From positions 1-64,000 of the forward strand of contig JAEWZX010000013.1 in the NCBI GenBank assembly GCA_023394965.1: DNA of 64,000 nucleotides, written 5' to 3'. A program made the translations under genes and the position numbers. Below the pieces are notes generated by a model. The model was not told the origin of the DNA. It worked only from the letters and a program-made list of their open reading frames with translations, and did no database searches. Within the stretch, counting starts at the first letter, position 1; every line of letters starts with the position of its first letter. Positions 8,267 to 16,962 of the stretch are shown here, in pieces. Origin of the DNA: Pseudomonadota bacterium. Its GTDB lineage: Bacteria > Pseudomonadota > Alphaproteobacteria > Sphingomonadales > Sphingomonadaceae.

Positions 8267-10453
8267 ATGCCCCGTCGCCGTAGCAAGATGAGTATGGAAA
8301 CACCCTCCCGCGTACCGGCCGATGATGCCGACACGCCAGCGCCACTTGCGCCCGAGGACCGATATACCAATCGCGAATTGAGCTGGCTTTCTTTCAATCG
8401 ACGGGTGCTGGCCGAAAGCGAGAACGAGCGTTATCCGCTGCTCGAGCGGTTGCGCTTCCTGTCCATTTCGGCCAGCAATCTCGACGAATTCACAATGGTT
8501 CGCATCGCCGGACTGGAAGGCCAGGTTCAGCGCGGCATCGAAACTCTGGCGATCGACGGCGCCAGCCCGCGCCAGCAGCTCGTTGCGATCCGCGAACAAT
8601 TGCTGGCGCTGGAAGACCGGCAGCAGGCCAGTCTGGAAACGCTGCGTAACCTGCTTGCCGAGGAGGATATCCTGCTGGCATCGATCGACGATCTGTCGAA
8701 AGACCGGCAGGATTGGCTCGCCAGCTATTTCGAAAGCGATATTCTGCCGCTGATCACGCCGCAGGCGATCGACCCGAGCCACCCCTTCCCCTTCGTCGCG
8801 AACAAGGGAATCGGGGTTATCTTCCGCCTGAAGCGCGGCAAACGGCAGGCCGATCTGATCGAGATGGTGCTGATCCCGAGCGGCGCGCCGCGGTTCGTCC
8901 GTGTGCCGGGGGAAGAGGCGATCTATGTTGCCATCGAACAGCTGGTGACACGGTTTGCAGACCAGCTGTTTCCCGGCTTCAAGGTGTTGGGGGATGGCAT
9001 TTTCCGCGTCCTGCGCGACAGCGACATAGAGGTGGAGGAGGAAGCCGAGGATCTGGTGCGCTATTTCCGTACCGCGATCCAGCGGCGGCGGCGCGGCCGC
9101 ACCGTGCTGCTGGAACTCGATGACGACTGCGACGAGGTTGCCGAGACCCTGCTGCGCGAACAGCTGGAGGTCGAGGAAGCGATGATCGTGAAGACCTGCG
9201 GCATGCTCGGCCTGGCCGACCTGGCGGCGGTCTGCAACGAATCGCGCCCCGATCTGAAGTTCGAACCCTTCAGTCCACGCTATCCCGAACGCATTCTGGA
9301 ACACGATGGCGATTGTTTTGCGGCCATTCGCGAAAAGGACATCGTCATCCATCACCCGTTCGAAAGTTTCGATGTGGTGGTGGATTTCCTGCATCAGGCA
9401 GCGGTGGATCCGGCGGTGGTCTCAATCAAGCAGACGCTCTATCGCGCAGGCGACCAGTCGCCGGTGATTGCCGCTCTGATCGAAGCGGCACAGAACGGCA
9501 AGGCCGTGACAGCCGTGGTCGAACTCAAGGCGCGGTTCGACGAAGAGCGCAACATCCACTGGGCCAGCGAGCTGGAACGCGCGGGCGTGCAGGTCATCTA
9601 CGGCTTCACCGACTGGAAAACCCACGCCAAGGTCAGCCTGGTCGTGCGGCGCGAGGAAGACGGCTATCGCACCTACTGCCATTTCGGCACGGGCAATTAT
9701 CACCCGGTCAATGCGAAAATTTATACCGATCTCAGCTTCTTTACCGCCGATGCCACGCTGGGGCGGGATGCGGCCAAGATGTTCAATTTTATCACCGGGT
9801 ATATCGAACCGGACCATCTGGAACGGATTTCGCTTTCGCCGATCGGATTGCAGGAACACCTTTACGAACTGATCGATGCCGAAATCGCCAATGTGCAGGC
9901 TGGCAAACCGGCAGGCATCTGGGTGAAGCTCAATTCGATCACCAACAAGGCGATTATCGACAAGCTGTACGAAGCCAGCCAGGCCGGGGTTGAAATCCGC
10001 ATGGTGGTGCGCGGTATCTGTTCCCTGCGCGCCGGGCTGCCGGGCATTTCCGAAAACATCAGCGTGAAGTCGGTCATCGGCCGTTTTCTCGAACATTCGC
10101 GCGTCTGGGCTTTTGCCAATGGCAAACCTCTCCCCAGCCGGCAGGCGAAAGTCTATCTCACCAGCGCCGACGCGATGAGCCGCAATCTGGAACACCGTGT
10201 CGAAGTCATGGTCCCCATCACCAACAAGACCGTGCACGATCAGGTGCTGGGTCAGGTCATGCTCGCCAATATCCTCGACACCGAACAAAGCTGGCGGCTC
10301 GACCCGGATGGCCAGTATCGACGGATGCGGACGGATGACGGCGGGTTCAACTGCCACCAGTATTTCATGTCCAATCCATCGCTGTCCGGCCGCGGTGCCG
10401 CCCTGACGGATCACGAAGTCCCCCGCCTGACCCTGGGAGGGGCAGAAACATGA
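8267..10453 (+). CDS. ppk1: Polyphosphate kinase 1
   Basis: The 728-residue protein reversibly polymerises the gamma-phosphate of ATP into polyphosphate. The N domain starts with YTNRELSWLSFNRRVL (about residues 35-50), diagnostic for PPK1. The catalytic phospholipase-D-like halves are visible: YCHFGTGNYHP near residue 470, whose His is the phosphorylated residue by homology, and FLEHSRVWAF near residue 607 with SADAMSRNLEHRVEVM after it. Length is typical. The stop overlaps the start of ppx by four bases (ATGA), so synthesis and degradation of polyphosphate are co-transcribed. A second start at codon 8 is possible. Confidence 0.96.
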   Translation: MPRRRSKMSMETPSRVPADDADTPAPLAPEDRYTNRELSWLSFNRRVLAESENERYPLLERLRFLSISASNLDEFTMVRIAGLEGQVQRGIETLAIDGASPRQQLVAIREQLLALEDRQQASLETLRNLLAEEDILLASIDDLSKDRQDWLASYFESDILPLITPQAIDPSHPFPFVANKGIGVIFRLKRGKRQADLIEMVLIPSGAPRFVRVPGEEAIYVAIEQLVTRFADQLFPGFKVLGDGIFRVLRDSDIEVEEEAEDLVRYFRTAIQRRRRGRTVLLELDDDCDEVAETLLREQLEVEEAMIVKTCGMLGLADLAAVCNESRPDLKFEPFSPRYPERILEHDGDCFAAIREKDIVIHHPFESFDVVVDFLHQAAVDPAVVSIKQTLYRAGDQSPVIAALIEAAQNGKAVTAVVELKARFDEERNIHWASELERAGVQVIYGFTDWKTHAKVSLVVRREEDGYRTYCHFGTGNYHPVNAKIYTDLSFFTADATLGRDAAKMFNFITGYIEPDHLERISLSPIGLQEHLYELIDAEIANVQAGKPAGIWVKLNSITNKAIIDKLYEASQAGVEIRMVVRGICSLRAGLPGISENISVKSVIGRFLEHSRVWAFANGKPLPSRQAKVYLTSADAMSRNLEHRVEVMVPITNKTVHDQVLGQVMLANILDTEQSWRLDPDGQYRRMRTDDGGFNCHQYFMSNPSLSGRGAALTDHEVPRLTLGGAET

Positions 10454-11979
10454 GCAAAAACCGTTCCGCCAAATGGCAGCGCCGCTTGATCCAGCCCCCC
10501 CGGGCGGTGATCGATATCGGCTCCAACACTGTGCGCATGGTCATTTACGAAGGGACCGGGCGCGCCCCCGAAGTCGTCTGGAACGAAAAGGTCGCCGCGC
10601 GGCTGGGCCGCGACCTGTCCGAAACCGGGCGCATCCCCGCAGAAGCCTGGGACGAAGCGCTGGCCGCCCTTTCCCGCTATGCCCTGATTATCGGCGATCT
10701 GGGCATCGATGACGTGCAGACCGTGGCCACGGCAGCCGCACGCGATGCGGACAACGGTGGCGAATTCCTTGCTGCTGTCGCCGATCTCGGGCTTCAACCA
10801 CGCCTGCTATCGGGTGAAGAAGAAGCCTGTGCATCGGCCATGGGCGCGCTGGGTGCCTTTCCCGGTGCCCAAGGCGTTGTTGCCGATCTTGGCGGCGGCA
10901 GTCTCGAACTGGTTTCGATTGCGGACAACACCTGTCACGAAGCAGCGAGCCTGAAGCTGGGCACGCTGCGCCTTCCCGCCCTGCGCGCGCGCGGCCCCGA
11001 GGCGTTCGAGGAGGCGGTGCATGAACAACTCGCCTCCGTCGGCTGGGCTGCCGCTCATGTCGGGCCGATGTATATGATCGGGGGCACCTGGCGGGCACTG
11101 GCCGCCTATGCGATGCGGTATTTCGAATACCCGCTGACCGACCCCCACGGTTTCACACTGCTCCCGGACGATGCACGCCGCCTGGCGACGGAACTACTGT
11201 CTGCCGACCCGGAACAGCTGATGGATATTTCCGGCATCAGCCCGATGCGTGCCCATTACCTACCCGATGCGGCGGCCCTGCTGCGGCCCCTGCTGGATAA
11301 AATCGGGCCGGACGAATTGGTGTTTTCGTCATGGGGCATTCGCGAAGGTCTGCTCTATTCGCGGCTGGAACCGGGCCAGATGAAAGCCGATCCGCTTCTG
11401 GCAGGGGTCACGGCCTATGCCGCGCCGCGCGATGCTTCCATCACCGAAGCGACACTGCTGGCCGCGTGGACCGTGGATCTTGCCGATGGCGATGGGACGA
11501 TCAACGAACGTCTGCGCCTGGCAGCGGCTCAGCTGTCCGGCGCGCTCCAGCGGGTAGAACCCAATCTGCGCGACAGTCATGCGATCGAATGGTCACTGGG
11601 CAAACGCTGGATAGACCTCGATGCGCGGGGCCGGGCCATGATCTGTGCCGCATTGTTCGGCAGCATCGGCCGCACCGAACTGCCCGAACGTCTGCGCGTT
11701 CTCGCCAGCGACGACGACTTGCGCGAAGGAATGACCTGGGGGCTGGGCTTTCGCCTGGCACGCCGCCTCGGCGGGGGCAGCAGAATGTCGCTGACCACCA
11801 GTGCATTGCGACGCAAGAAGAAAAGCCTGGTGCTACGGCTCGATGAAAGCCGTGCGGCACTCGCCATTTATCCCGCCACGCGGGACTTCGAGATTCTGGC
11901 GGAATGGCTCGATCTCAAACCCAAGATCAGGATCGGCAGCTTCACCTTTTCGGGATTAACCGAAGAAGAGGAAGAATAA
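10450..11979 (+). CDS. ppx: Ppx/GppA family exopolyphosphatase
   Basis: The 509-residue protein belongs to the ASKHA phosphatases that release phosphate from polyphosphate or hydrolyse pppGpp. The P1 loop is AVIDIGSNTVRMVIYEG (about residues 18-34), the catalytic Glu region is LSGEEEA (about 118-124), and the second phosphate loop is VADLGGGSLELV (about 141-152). A C-terminal helical extension of roughly 190 residues is typical of the longer Ppx form. It overlaps ppk1 by four bases. Convergent with apaG, only three bases away. Confidence 0.93.
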   Translation: MSKNRSAKWQRRLIQPPRAVIDIGSNTVRMVIYEGTGRAPEVVWNEKVAARLGRDLSETGRIPAEAWDEALAALSRYALIIGDLGIDDVQTVATAAARDADNGGEFLAAVADLGLQPRLLSGEEEACASAMGALGAFPGAQGVVADLGGGSLELVSIADNTCHEAASLKLGTLRLPALRARGPEAFEEAVHEQLASVGWAAAHVGPMYMIGGTWRALAAYAMRYFEYPLTDPHGFTLLPDDARRLATELLSADPEQLMDISGISPMRAHYLPDAAALLRPLLDKIGPDELVFSSWGIREGLLYSRLEPGQMKADPLLAGVTAYAAPRDASITEATLLAAWTVDLADGDGTINERLRLAAAQLSGALQRVEPNLRDSHAIEWSLGKRWIDLDARGRAMICAALFGSIGRTELPERLRVLASDDDLREGMTWGLGFRLARRLGGGSRMSLTTSALRRKKKSLVLRLDESRAALAIYPATRDFEILAEWLDLKPKIRIGSFTFSGLTEEEEE

Positions 11980-11982
11980 CGT

Positions 11983-12447
11983 TCAGTTCGTCGTGGCTGG
12001 AGCCGCCAGCGGGAAGAATGGAATACGCACCTCAAACGGCGAACCGTCTTCCGCATGGAAAGTGTAGAAACCTTCCATCGACCCATGCGGGGTATCCAAC
12101 GGGCAACCCGAGACATAATCGTGGCTTTGGCCGGGCATCAGCACCGGCTGTTCGCCGACAACGCCTTCCCCGTCGACATGACTGACCATTCCCGCCCCGT
12201 CGGTAATCCGCCAGTGCCGCGACAGCAGCTGCACACGCTCGTGCGAACCGTTTTCGATGCGGATATGATAGACCCAGAACCATTTCCCGGCATCGGGCCG
12301 GGATTGTTCGGGCAGGAAATTTACCGCGACCCGGACCGTAATCCCGTCGGTAATGGCGGCATGCTGGAAGAGCTCCTTGATCACACCGTGAACGTAATCA
12401 CCTGCGCCGCGGGTGCAAGGTGTTCCACCAGGAATTTCCCCCATCAT
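11983..12447 (-). CDS. apaG: ApaG domain protein
   Basis: A single ApaG (DUF525) domain: ITVRVAVNFLPEQS, FWVYHIRIEN, LLSRHWRITDG, GVVGEQPVL and PHGSMEGFY, all conserved landmarks of this fibronectin-III-like fold. Escherichia coli ApaG is linked to cobalt/magnesium phenotypes and dinucleotide tetraphosphate metabolism, but its molecular role is unsettled. ATG 12447 has AAGGTG 11 bases upstream; ATG 12444 and GTG 12384 are alternatives, the last giving the shorter form common in other bacteria. Confidence 0.92.
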   Translation of the reverse strand: MMGEIPGGTPCTRGAGDYVHGVIKELFQHAAITDGITVRVAVNFLPEQSRPDAGKWFWVYHIRIENGSHERVQLLSRHWRITDGAGMVSHVDGEGVVGEQPVLMPGQSHDYVSGCPLDTPHGSMEGFYTFHAEDGSPFEVRIPFFPLAAPATTN

Positions 12448-12581
12448 GCATTCTGTGGCGCACCTTAACTGGTTAATCTCGCTTTACCGTAAGCCGTGAC
12501 TGTCTCCTAACAGTCGCGCCCTAGACCGGTATTCTGGATCGATCCGGGAACACCCGGACCAAGTGATCGGGGGTTTAAAAC

Positions 12582-12689
12582 ATGGTCATCGCATTCTTCG
12601 GGCGCCTTGCCCGCGACCACTGCGGCGATTCCGTGGTCAATATGGCCTTGCTGGCACCGATCGCCGCGCTGGCCTTGCTCTCTATCTAA
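12582..12689 (+). CDS. 35-residue Tad-prepilin-like mini-peptide
   Basis: A short open frame beginning ATG after GGGGG (eight bases upstream) encodes 35 residues: a basic amphipathic start (FFGRLARDHCGDS) followed by VVNMALLAPIAALALLSI. The spacing of the Asp/Gly pair and the Pro inside the hydrophobic stretch copies the N-terminal signature of TadE/TadG/Flp prepilins, but the Glu is replaced by Asn and the protein ends after the membrane helix. It may be a functional small membrane peptide or the remnant of a longer tad gene. It ends 98 bases before the next gene. Confidence 0.5.
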   Translation: MVIAFFGRLARDHCGDSVVNMALLAPIAALALLSI

Positions 12690-12741
12690 ACCTTCGCGCC
12701 GTCGACTCCCTGCTTCTGAACATAAACCCGAAATCCATACT

Positions 12742-12762
12742 TGCGAATGATTGTCATTATCA
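12742..12762 (+). promoter_or_regulatory. Fur box
   Basis: TGCGAATGATTGTCA (12742-12756) fits the 7-1-7 Fur consensus TGMNAATNATTNKCA at every position, and a second overlapping copy (12748-12762) fits with two mismatches. Read on the other strand, 12743-12761 agrees with the classical 19-base Fur box at 16 positions. It ends 25 bases before the ATG at 12788, where a bound repressor would block transcription. Confidence 0.7.
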
Positions 12763-12787
12763 TACTATGGGCCGCGAAGGAGATCGC

Positions 12788-13201
12788 ATGGCCCATTCGC
12801 ACGATTCGACTGCACTCGAACTTCCCCTCCCGGCGCGGCGGCACCAGACGCTGGGGCTGATCATCTTGCGCAGGCTGGCATGTCATGGCTTGCATGACGC
12901 GCGGGCAACCATGCTGGCGCTGGACGCTGGCGGCACGGAATTCCGCAGATTGCTGGTGCTTTCCCGGGCGTTGATTGTCGATCTGGCGCGCACTTCGCGC
13001 CGCCGCATCCTCCTGGCACCGTGCTGCGCAGCTGGAATGACGCGGGACGAAGGGCTGCTGATGGCGCTCGTCAGCGGCGCTGGGCTGGATGTCCACGGCG
13101 TGTTGACCGACGATTCCGATTGTCCCGTGGCGATGACGACCGCCCACGCTCTCGGTGAAGAGCTGGACCGGATCGCTAACCGCAACGCCTGGCGGCGTTA
13201 A
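12788..13201 (+). CDS. Conserved small protein (DUF6628-like), probably iron-regulated
   Basis: The 137-residue protein has a leucine-rich helical core (TLGLIILRRLACHGLHDARA at about 24-43, then FRRLLVLSRALIVDLARTS) and a conserved-looking ILLAPCCAAGMTRDEGLL segment with adjacent cysteines (about 75-92). I recall similar proteins in sphingomonads under DUF6628, with no known function. ATG 12788 has a perfect AAGGAG five bases upstream. The overlapping Fur boxes directly before it suggest induction under iron limitation; the Cys-Cys pair could bind a metal, which is a guess. Convergent with metZ with a four-base overlap. Confidence 0.75.
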   Translation: MAHSHDSTALELPLPARRHQTLGLIILRRLACHGLHDARATMLALDAGGTEFRRLLVLSRALIVDLARTSRRRILLAPCCAAGMTRDEGLLMALVSGAGLDVHGVLTDDSDCPVAMTTAHALGEELDRIANRNAWRR

Positions 13202-14415
13202 AGTCCCGCAGCGCTCAGCGCGCGGTCGAGGTCTTCCTTGATATCTTCGATATCTTCCAGGCCAACATTGATGCGCAGCAGACCTTCCGTGACGCCCATG
13301 TCATCGCGCCCTTCCTGGCTCATGCCAGCGTGGGTGGTGCTGGCGGGGTGACACATCACGCTGCGCAAATCGCCAATATTGTTCGAAATATCGATCAGTT
13401 GAAGCGCATCGAGTACGGCGAATGCCGTCGCCCGATTACCGACATCGAAGGCGAAGATTGGGCCGGTGGCGACCATCTGCTTCCTGGCCAGAGCGTGTCC
13501 TGGATGGCTGGACAAGCCCGGATGGCGCATTTCGCCGCCTGCAGCCTGGATGCGATCCTCTATCGCCTCGCCCAAGGCCACGGCATTCTCGCTCTGGCGG
13601 CGGGCACGCAGATCCAGCGTCTCCAGCCCCTTATGCACGACCCAGGCGTTAAAGGGCGAAATGTTGGGGCCGGTATTGCGCTGGAAAGGCAGCAGAACCT
13701 CGTCGATCCACTCCTGCGATCCGCACACGGCCCCGGCCAGCACCCGGCCCTGCCCATCCATCAGTTTCGTGGCGCTATAGGCCACGACGTCCGCACCGAA
13801 TTCCATCGGTTTCTGCAAGGCGCTGGTGGCAAAAGCATTGTCGACCACAGTAGTGATCCCATGCGCCCGGGCAACGCCGCAGACATGGGCAAGATCGACC
13901 ACATCGAGCGTCGGGTTGGCGGGCGTTTCGAAGAAGAACACCTTGGTATTCGGCCGGATCGCGGCTTCCCAGGCATCATTATCGGCACTGTCGACAACTG
14001 TGGTTTCGATCCCGAAGCGCGGCAGCAGATGATCGAGCAGCCAGCGGCAGGACCCGAAAGCGGCGCGCGCACCGACCACGTGGTCGCCAGCGGAAAGCTG
14101 GCACAGCAGCGCGGTGGTCATCGCCGCCATTCCGCTCGCCTGCGCGCGGCAGGCTTCGGCCCCTTCCATCAGTGCGATACGTTCTTCCAGCATCGCGACA
14201 GTGGGGTTCTGAAGGCGCGAATAGGTCATTCCCTCCGCCTCGCCCGCAAAGCGATCGGCGACGGTTTGCGCGTCGTCATAGGTATAGCCGCTGGTCAGGA
14301 ACAGCGCTTCGCTGGTCTCGCCATGATCGCTGCGCCATGTGCCGCCGCGCACGGCTTGGGTTGCGGGGCGCCATTTGGACGTGACGGCACGGTCCATACC
14401 GGTGGTTTTCTTCAT
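13198..14415 (-). CDS. metZ: O-succinylhomoserine sulfhydrylase
   Basis: Cys/Met-metabolism PLP-dependent enzyme of 405 residues. The PLP lysine is in YSATKLMDGQGR (near residue 218), and YSRLQNPT near residue 65 and TPANPTLDVVDL near 160 are family hallmarks. The DGQGR form of the lysine motif is characteristic of MetZ rather than MetB or MetC. It makes homocysteine from O-succinylhomoserine and sulfide in methionine synthesis. It is divergent from the glycosyltransferase gene at 14500 with 84 bases between; I saw no SAM riboswitch there. Confidence 0.92.
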   Translation of the reverse strand: MKKTTGMDRAVTSKWRPATQAVRGGTWRSDHGETSEALFLTSGYTYDDAQTVADRFAGEAEGMTYSRLQNPTVAMLEERIALMEGAEACRAQASGMAAMTTALLCQLSAGDHVVGARAAFGSCRWLLDHLLPRFGIETTVVDSADNDAWEAAIRPNTKVFFFETPANPTLDVVDLAHVCGVARAHGITTVVDNAFATSALQKPMEFGADVVAYSATKLMDGQGRVLAGAVCGSQEWIDEVLLPFQRNTGPNISPFNAWVVHKGLETLDLRARRQSENAVALGEAIEDRIQAAGGEMRHPGLSSHPGHALARKQMVATGPIFAFDVGNRATAFAVLDALQLIDISNNIGDLRSVMCHPASTTHAGMSQEGRDDMGVTEGLLRINVGLEDIEDIKEDLDRALSAAGL

Positions 14416-14499
14416 GGCGGCTGCGTCTAGGCAGCGTCAGTCGCCTCCGCAAGCAAAGGCTGTTGTGTCAGCGCAAACGCTCGCTTAATCCCTTGCGCG

Positions 14500-15771
14500 A
14501 TGAGCCGCGCGCCTGAGCAACCCCGGGACCCTATCCGCTGGTGCGCCGCGCTGGCGATCGCCTTCTGGCTTGGCTGCCTGCCGTTCCTCACGGTCGTCAC
14601 CCAGCCCTATTTCGACGAAGTCCATTACCTGCCTGCCGCGCGAGAGCTGCTGGCGCTGGGCGAATTCACCAATCGCGAACATCCGCTCGTGGGCAAGGAA
14701 CTGATCGCGTTCGGCATCGCGCTGTTCGGCGATAACCCGTGGGGCTGGCGTCTGGTGCCGAGCCTGTTCGGAACGCTGGCGCTGTTCGGGTCCATGCGGG
14801 CCATGTGGTTCGGCACCCAGAGCCGGTTCGCCACGCTGGCCTATGGCGTGCTGGTGGCGACCGGGTTTCACCTGTTCATCCACGCGCGCATTGCGATGCT
14901 GGATATCTTCTATCTCGCATTTCTGTGCGTGGCTGCCTGGCACTTTGCGGCCGCCATCCGCCAGCCTGAACAGGGTCGCTGGCGGCTGGCCCTGACCGGC
15001 ATCGCGCTGGGTCTTGCCATGGGCGCGAAATGGAATGCAGCTGCGATTGCCATGCTGCCGGGGCTGGTGTTCTTCTTCGCCCGCGCCTCTGCAGGCCGTC
15101 GCCGCCTGTTCATGAGCCGCCGCGGCGCGCCCGTGCCGGGCACCACCCTGGTCGAGGCCGGGCTGTGGTTGGGGATCGTCCCGCTGGCGGTTTATGCGGC
15201 GAGTTTCCTGCCGGCATTCTTCTTCCGTGAACAGCCGATCACCGAAGGGCTCGTCTTCCATCACCAGTTCATGCTGTCGCTGCAGGAAAATCTGCGCAAG
15301 CATCACCCCTACCAGTCCAGCTGGGAACAATGGGTGCTGAACGCGCGGGCGATCTGGTATCTCTACGAACCGGTCGACGGGGTGCAGCGCGGCATCATGC
15401 TGATCGGCAATCCGCTGACGATGCTGCTGGGCCTGCCTGCGCTGGCATGGTGTGCATGGCAGGGCGTGATGCGCCGCCACTGGGCTGCGCTGGGCGCGGT
15501 GGTAATGTATGCCGCCAGCCTCGGCTTCTGGATCATCGCCAACAAGCCAGTGCAATTCTATTATCATTATGCCCTGCCCAGCATGGCGCTGCTGGCTGCG
15601 CTTGCGCTGGCCTGCGATGCGCTGTGGCAACAGGGCTGGCGCAAGACTGCGCTGGCCCCCGTAATCGGCAGCGTACTGATATTCGCGCTGTTTTACCCGA
15701 TCATCAGCGCTGCACCGCTGGCAGGGGAAGACAGTTTCAAGCTGTGGACCTGGCTGCCCAGCTGGCGGTGA
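14500..15771 (+). CDS. GT39/PMT-type membrane glycosyltransferase
   Basis: The 423-residue protein has about ten hydrophobic segments. Early in the first periplasmic loop is YFDEVHYLPAARELL (about residues 37-51), the acidic DE motif of protein mannosyltransferase/ArnT-like GT-C enzymes, followed by NREHPLVGKELIA, matching the conserved HPP-K region. Such enzymes transfer a sugar from a polyprenyl-phosphate carrier to protein or lipid at the outer face of the inner membrane. Its convergent neighbour at 15794-16936 looks like the synthase that would charge the carrier, so the two probably work together. Confidence 0.85.
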   Translation: MSRAPEQPRDPIRWCAALAIAFWLGCLPFLTVVTQPYFDEVHYLPAARELLALGEFTNREHPLVGKELIAFGIALFGDNPWGWRLVPSLFGTLALFGSMRAMWFGTQSRFATLAYGVLVATGFHLFIHARIAMLDIFYLAFLCVAAWHFAAAIRQPEQGRWRLALTGIALGLAMGAKWNAAAIAMLPGLVFFFARASAGRRRLFMSRRGAPVPGTTLVEAGLWLGIVPLAVYAASFLPAFFFREQPITEGLVFHHQFMLSLQENLRKHHPYQSSWEQWVLNARAIWYLYEPVDGVQRGIMLIGNPLTMLLGLPALAWCAWQGVMRRHWAALGAVVMYAASLGFWIIANKPVQFYYHYALPSMALLAALALACDALWQQGWRKTALAPVIGSVLIFALFYPIISAAPLAGEDSFKLWTWLPSWR

Positions 15772-15793
15772 AGCGCCCTTTTGGCGAAGCGGC

Positions 15794-16936
15794 TCAGTAC
15801 CGCCCCCAGACGAACCGGCTCGACAGGGCGTAATTCCACACCGAACCGATGCCGATGCCGACCAGTGCGGCAAATACGGTGTGCAGCCCGCGATCGTGCA
15901 GCGTCGTTGCCACGGCGACATTGGCGAAGGCGCCGATGGAACAGGCGACGATGAAGCTGAGCCAGCCCCAGAACAGCTTGTTCGCTTCTTTCAGGCGCCG
16001 GTCGCGATAGGTGAGGAAGTTGTTGAGCCAGAAATTGAACGTCATCGCCCCGAAAGTGGCGACCGCCTGGCTCCAGCTGAAATTGGCCCCGCCCAGCAGC
16101 ATGAAGGCATAGAGGATCGCCATGTGCACGCCCACGCCGATCACCCCGACCGTGCCGAACAGCGCGAAACGGGTCGGGATGATCCGGCCGAAGCTCTTGT
16201 CGTACAGACCGGCCAGGAAATCGAGCGCAATGGCCCGGTCGAGCTTGCTTTCGCCGGACCGGCGGGCAGAGAAGTTCATCGGGAAGTCTTTTACCTTGAG
16301 CGGTGTTTCGGAAGTGGCGAGCAGGTCGAGCAGGATCTTGAAGCCAATGCCCGAAAGGCCCGGCACCAATTCCCGCGCGGTGGCGCTTGGCAACAGGAAG
16401 AACCCGCTCATCGGGTCGGACAGTTCCACCCCGGTCAGCTTGCGGGCCAGCGTATTGGCCACGCTCGAAAGCTTTTCGCGGTCGGGCCGGTTCCACTCGG
16501 CCATGCTCGCCCCTTCGGCGAACCGACTGGCCACGGCCACCTCGGCCTCGCCCGATTTCACGGCGGCCAGCATGTCTACCAGCAGCTTGGGATCATGCTG
16601 ATGGTCGGCATCCATAACCGCCACATAAGGCGCGGCGGTGGCGCAGAACCCCTCGATCGCGGCGCTCGACAGGCCGCGCCGCCCGATCCGCTGGATCACC
16701 CGCACACGAGGATCGGCCAGCGATAGGCGGCGGGCCTCGTCGCTTGTGCCATCTGCGGAATTGTCGTCCACGATCAGGACTTCCCAGCCGGATGCACCCA
16801 ACGCGGCCTCGATCCGATCGACCAGCGGAGCAAGATTGTCACGCTCGTTAAGCGTCGGCAGGATGATCGCCAGTTCGAGAGCGGCGGCAGTAGCGGTGGG
16901 GGCCATGGAAGGCAGCGTATCCGGGTTCATGTCCAT
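15794..16936 (-). CDS. Polyprenyl-phosphate glycosyltransferase (GT2) fused to GtrA domain
   Basis: Residues about 20-250 form a GT2 domain like dolichol-phosphate mannosyltransferase: LAIILPTLNERDNL, LIVDDNSADGT, AVMDADHQHDP and a DPMSGFFLL segment. The C-terminal 120 residues form four transmembrane helices of a GtrA domain (RFALFGTVGVIGVGVHMAIL, then FNFWLNNFLTYRDRR). This fusion is known for enzymes that load mannose or glucose onto a polyprenyl phosphate and help flip it. The gene is convergent with the GT-C transferase. Either of two Met codons at the start (16936, 16930) may be used. Confidence 0.9.
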   Translation of the reverse strand: MDMNPDTLPSMAPTATAAALELAIILPTLNERDNLAPLVDRIEAALGASGWEVLIVDDNSADGTSDEARRLSLADPRVRVIQRIGRRGLSSAAIEGFCATAAPYVAVMDADHQHDPKLLVDMLAAVKSGEAEVAVASRFAEGASMAEWNRPDREKLSSVANTLARKLTGVELSDPMSGFFLLPSATARELVPGLSGIGFKILLDLLATSETPLKVKDFPMNFSARRSGESKLDRAIALDFLAGLYDKSFGRIIPTRFALFGTVGVIGVGVHMAILYAFMLLGGANFSWSQAVATFGAMTFNFWLNNFLTYRDRRLKEANKLFWGWLSFIVACSIGAFANVAVATTLHDRGLHTVFAALVGIGIGSVWNYALSSRFVWGRY

Positions 16937-16962
16937 TGCTTCACCCGCTTATGCCGCAATCC

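Noticed and set aside
14416..14499. A possible SAM riboswitch in front of metZ.
   Set aside because: Only 84 bases separate metZ from the divergent gene, and I could not find the SAM-II or SAM-V core sequences.
14485..15921. A 478-codon minus-strand frame opposite the GT-C glycosyltransferase.
   Set aside because: Gln/His/Arg-rich shadow translation; the plus strand has the membrane protein with the DE motif.
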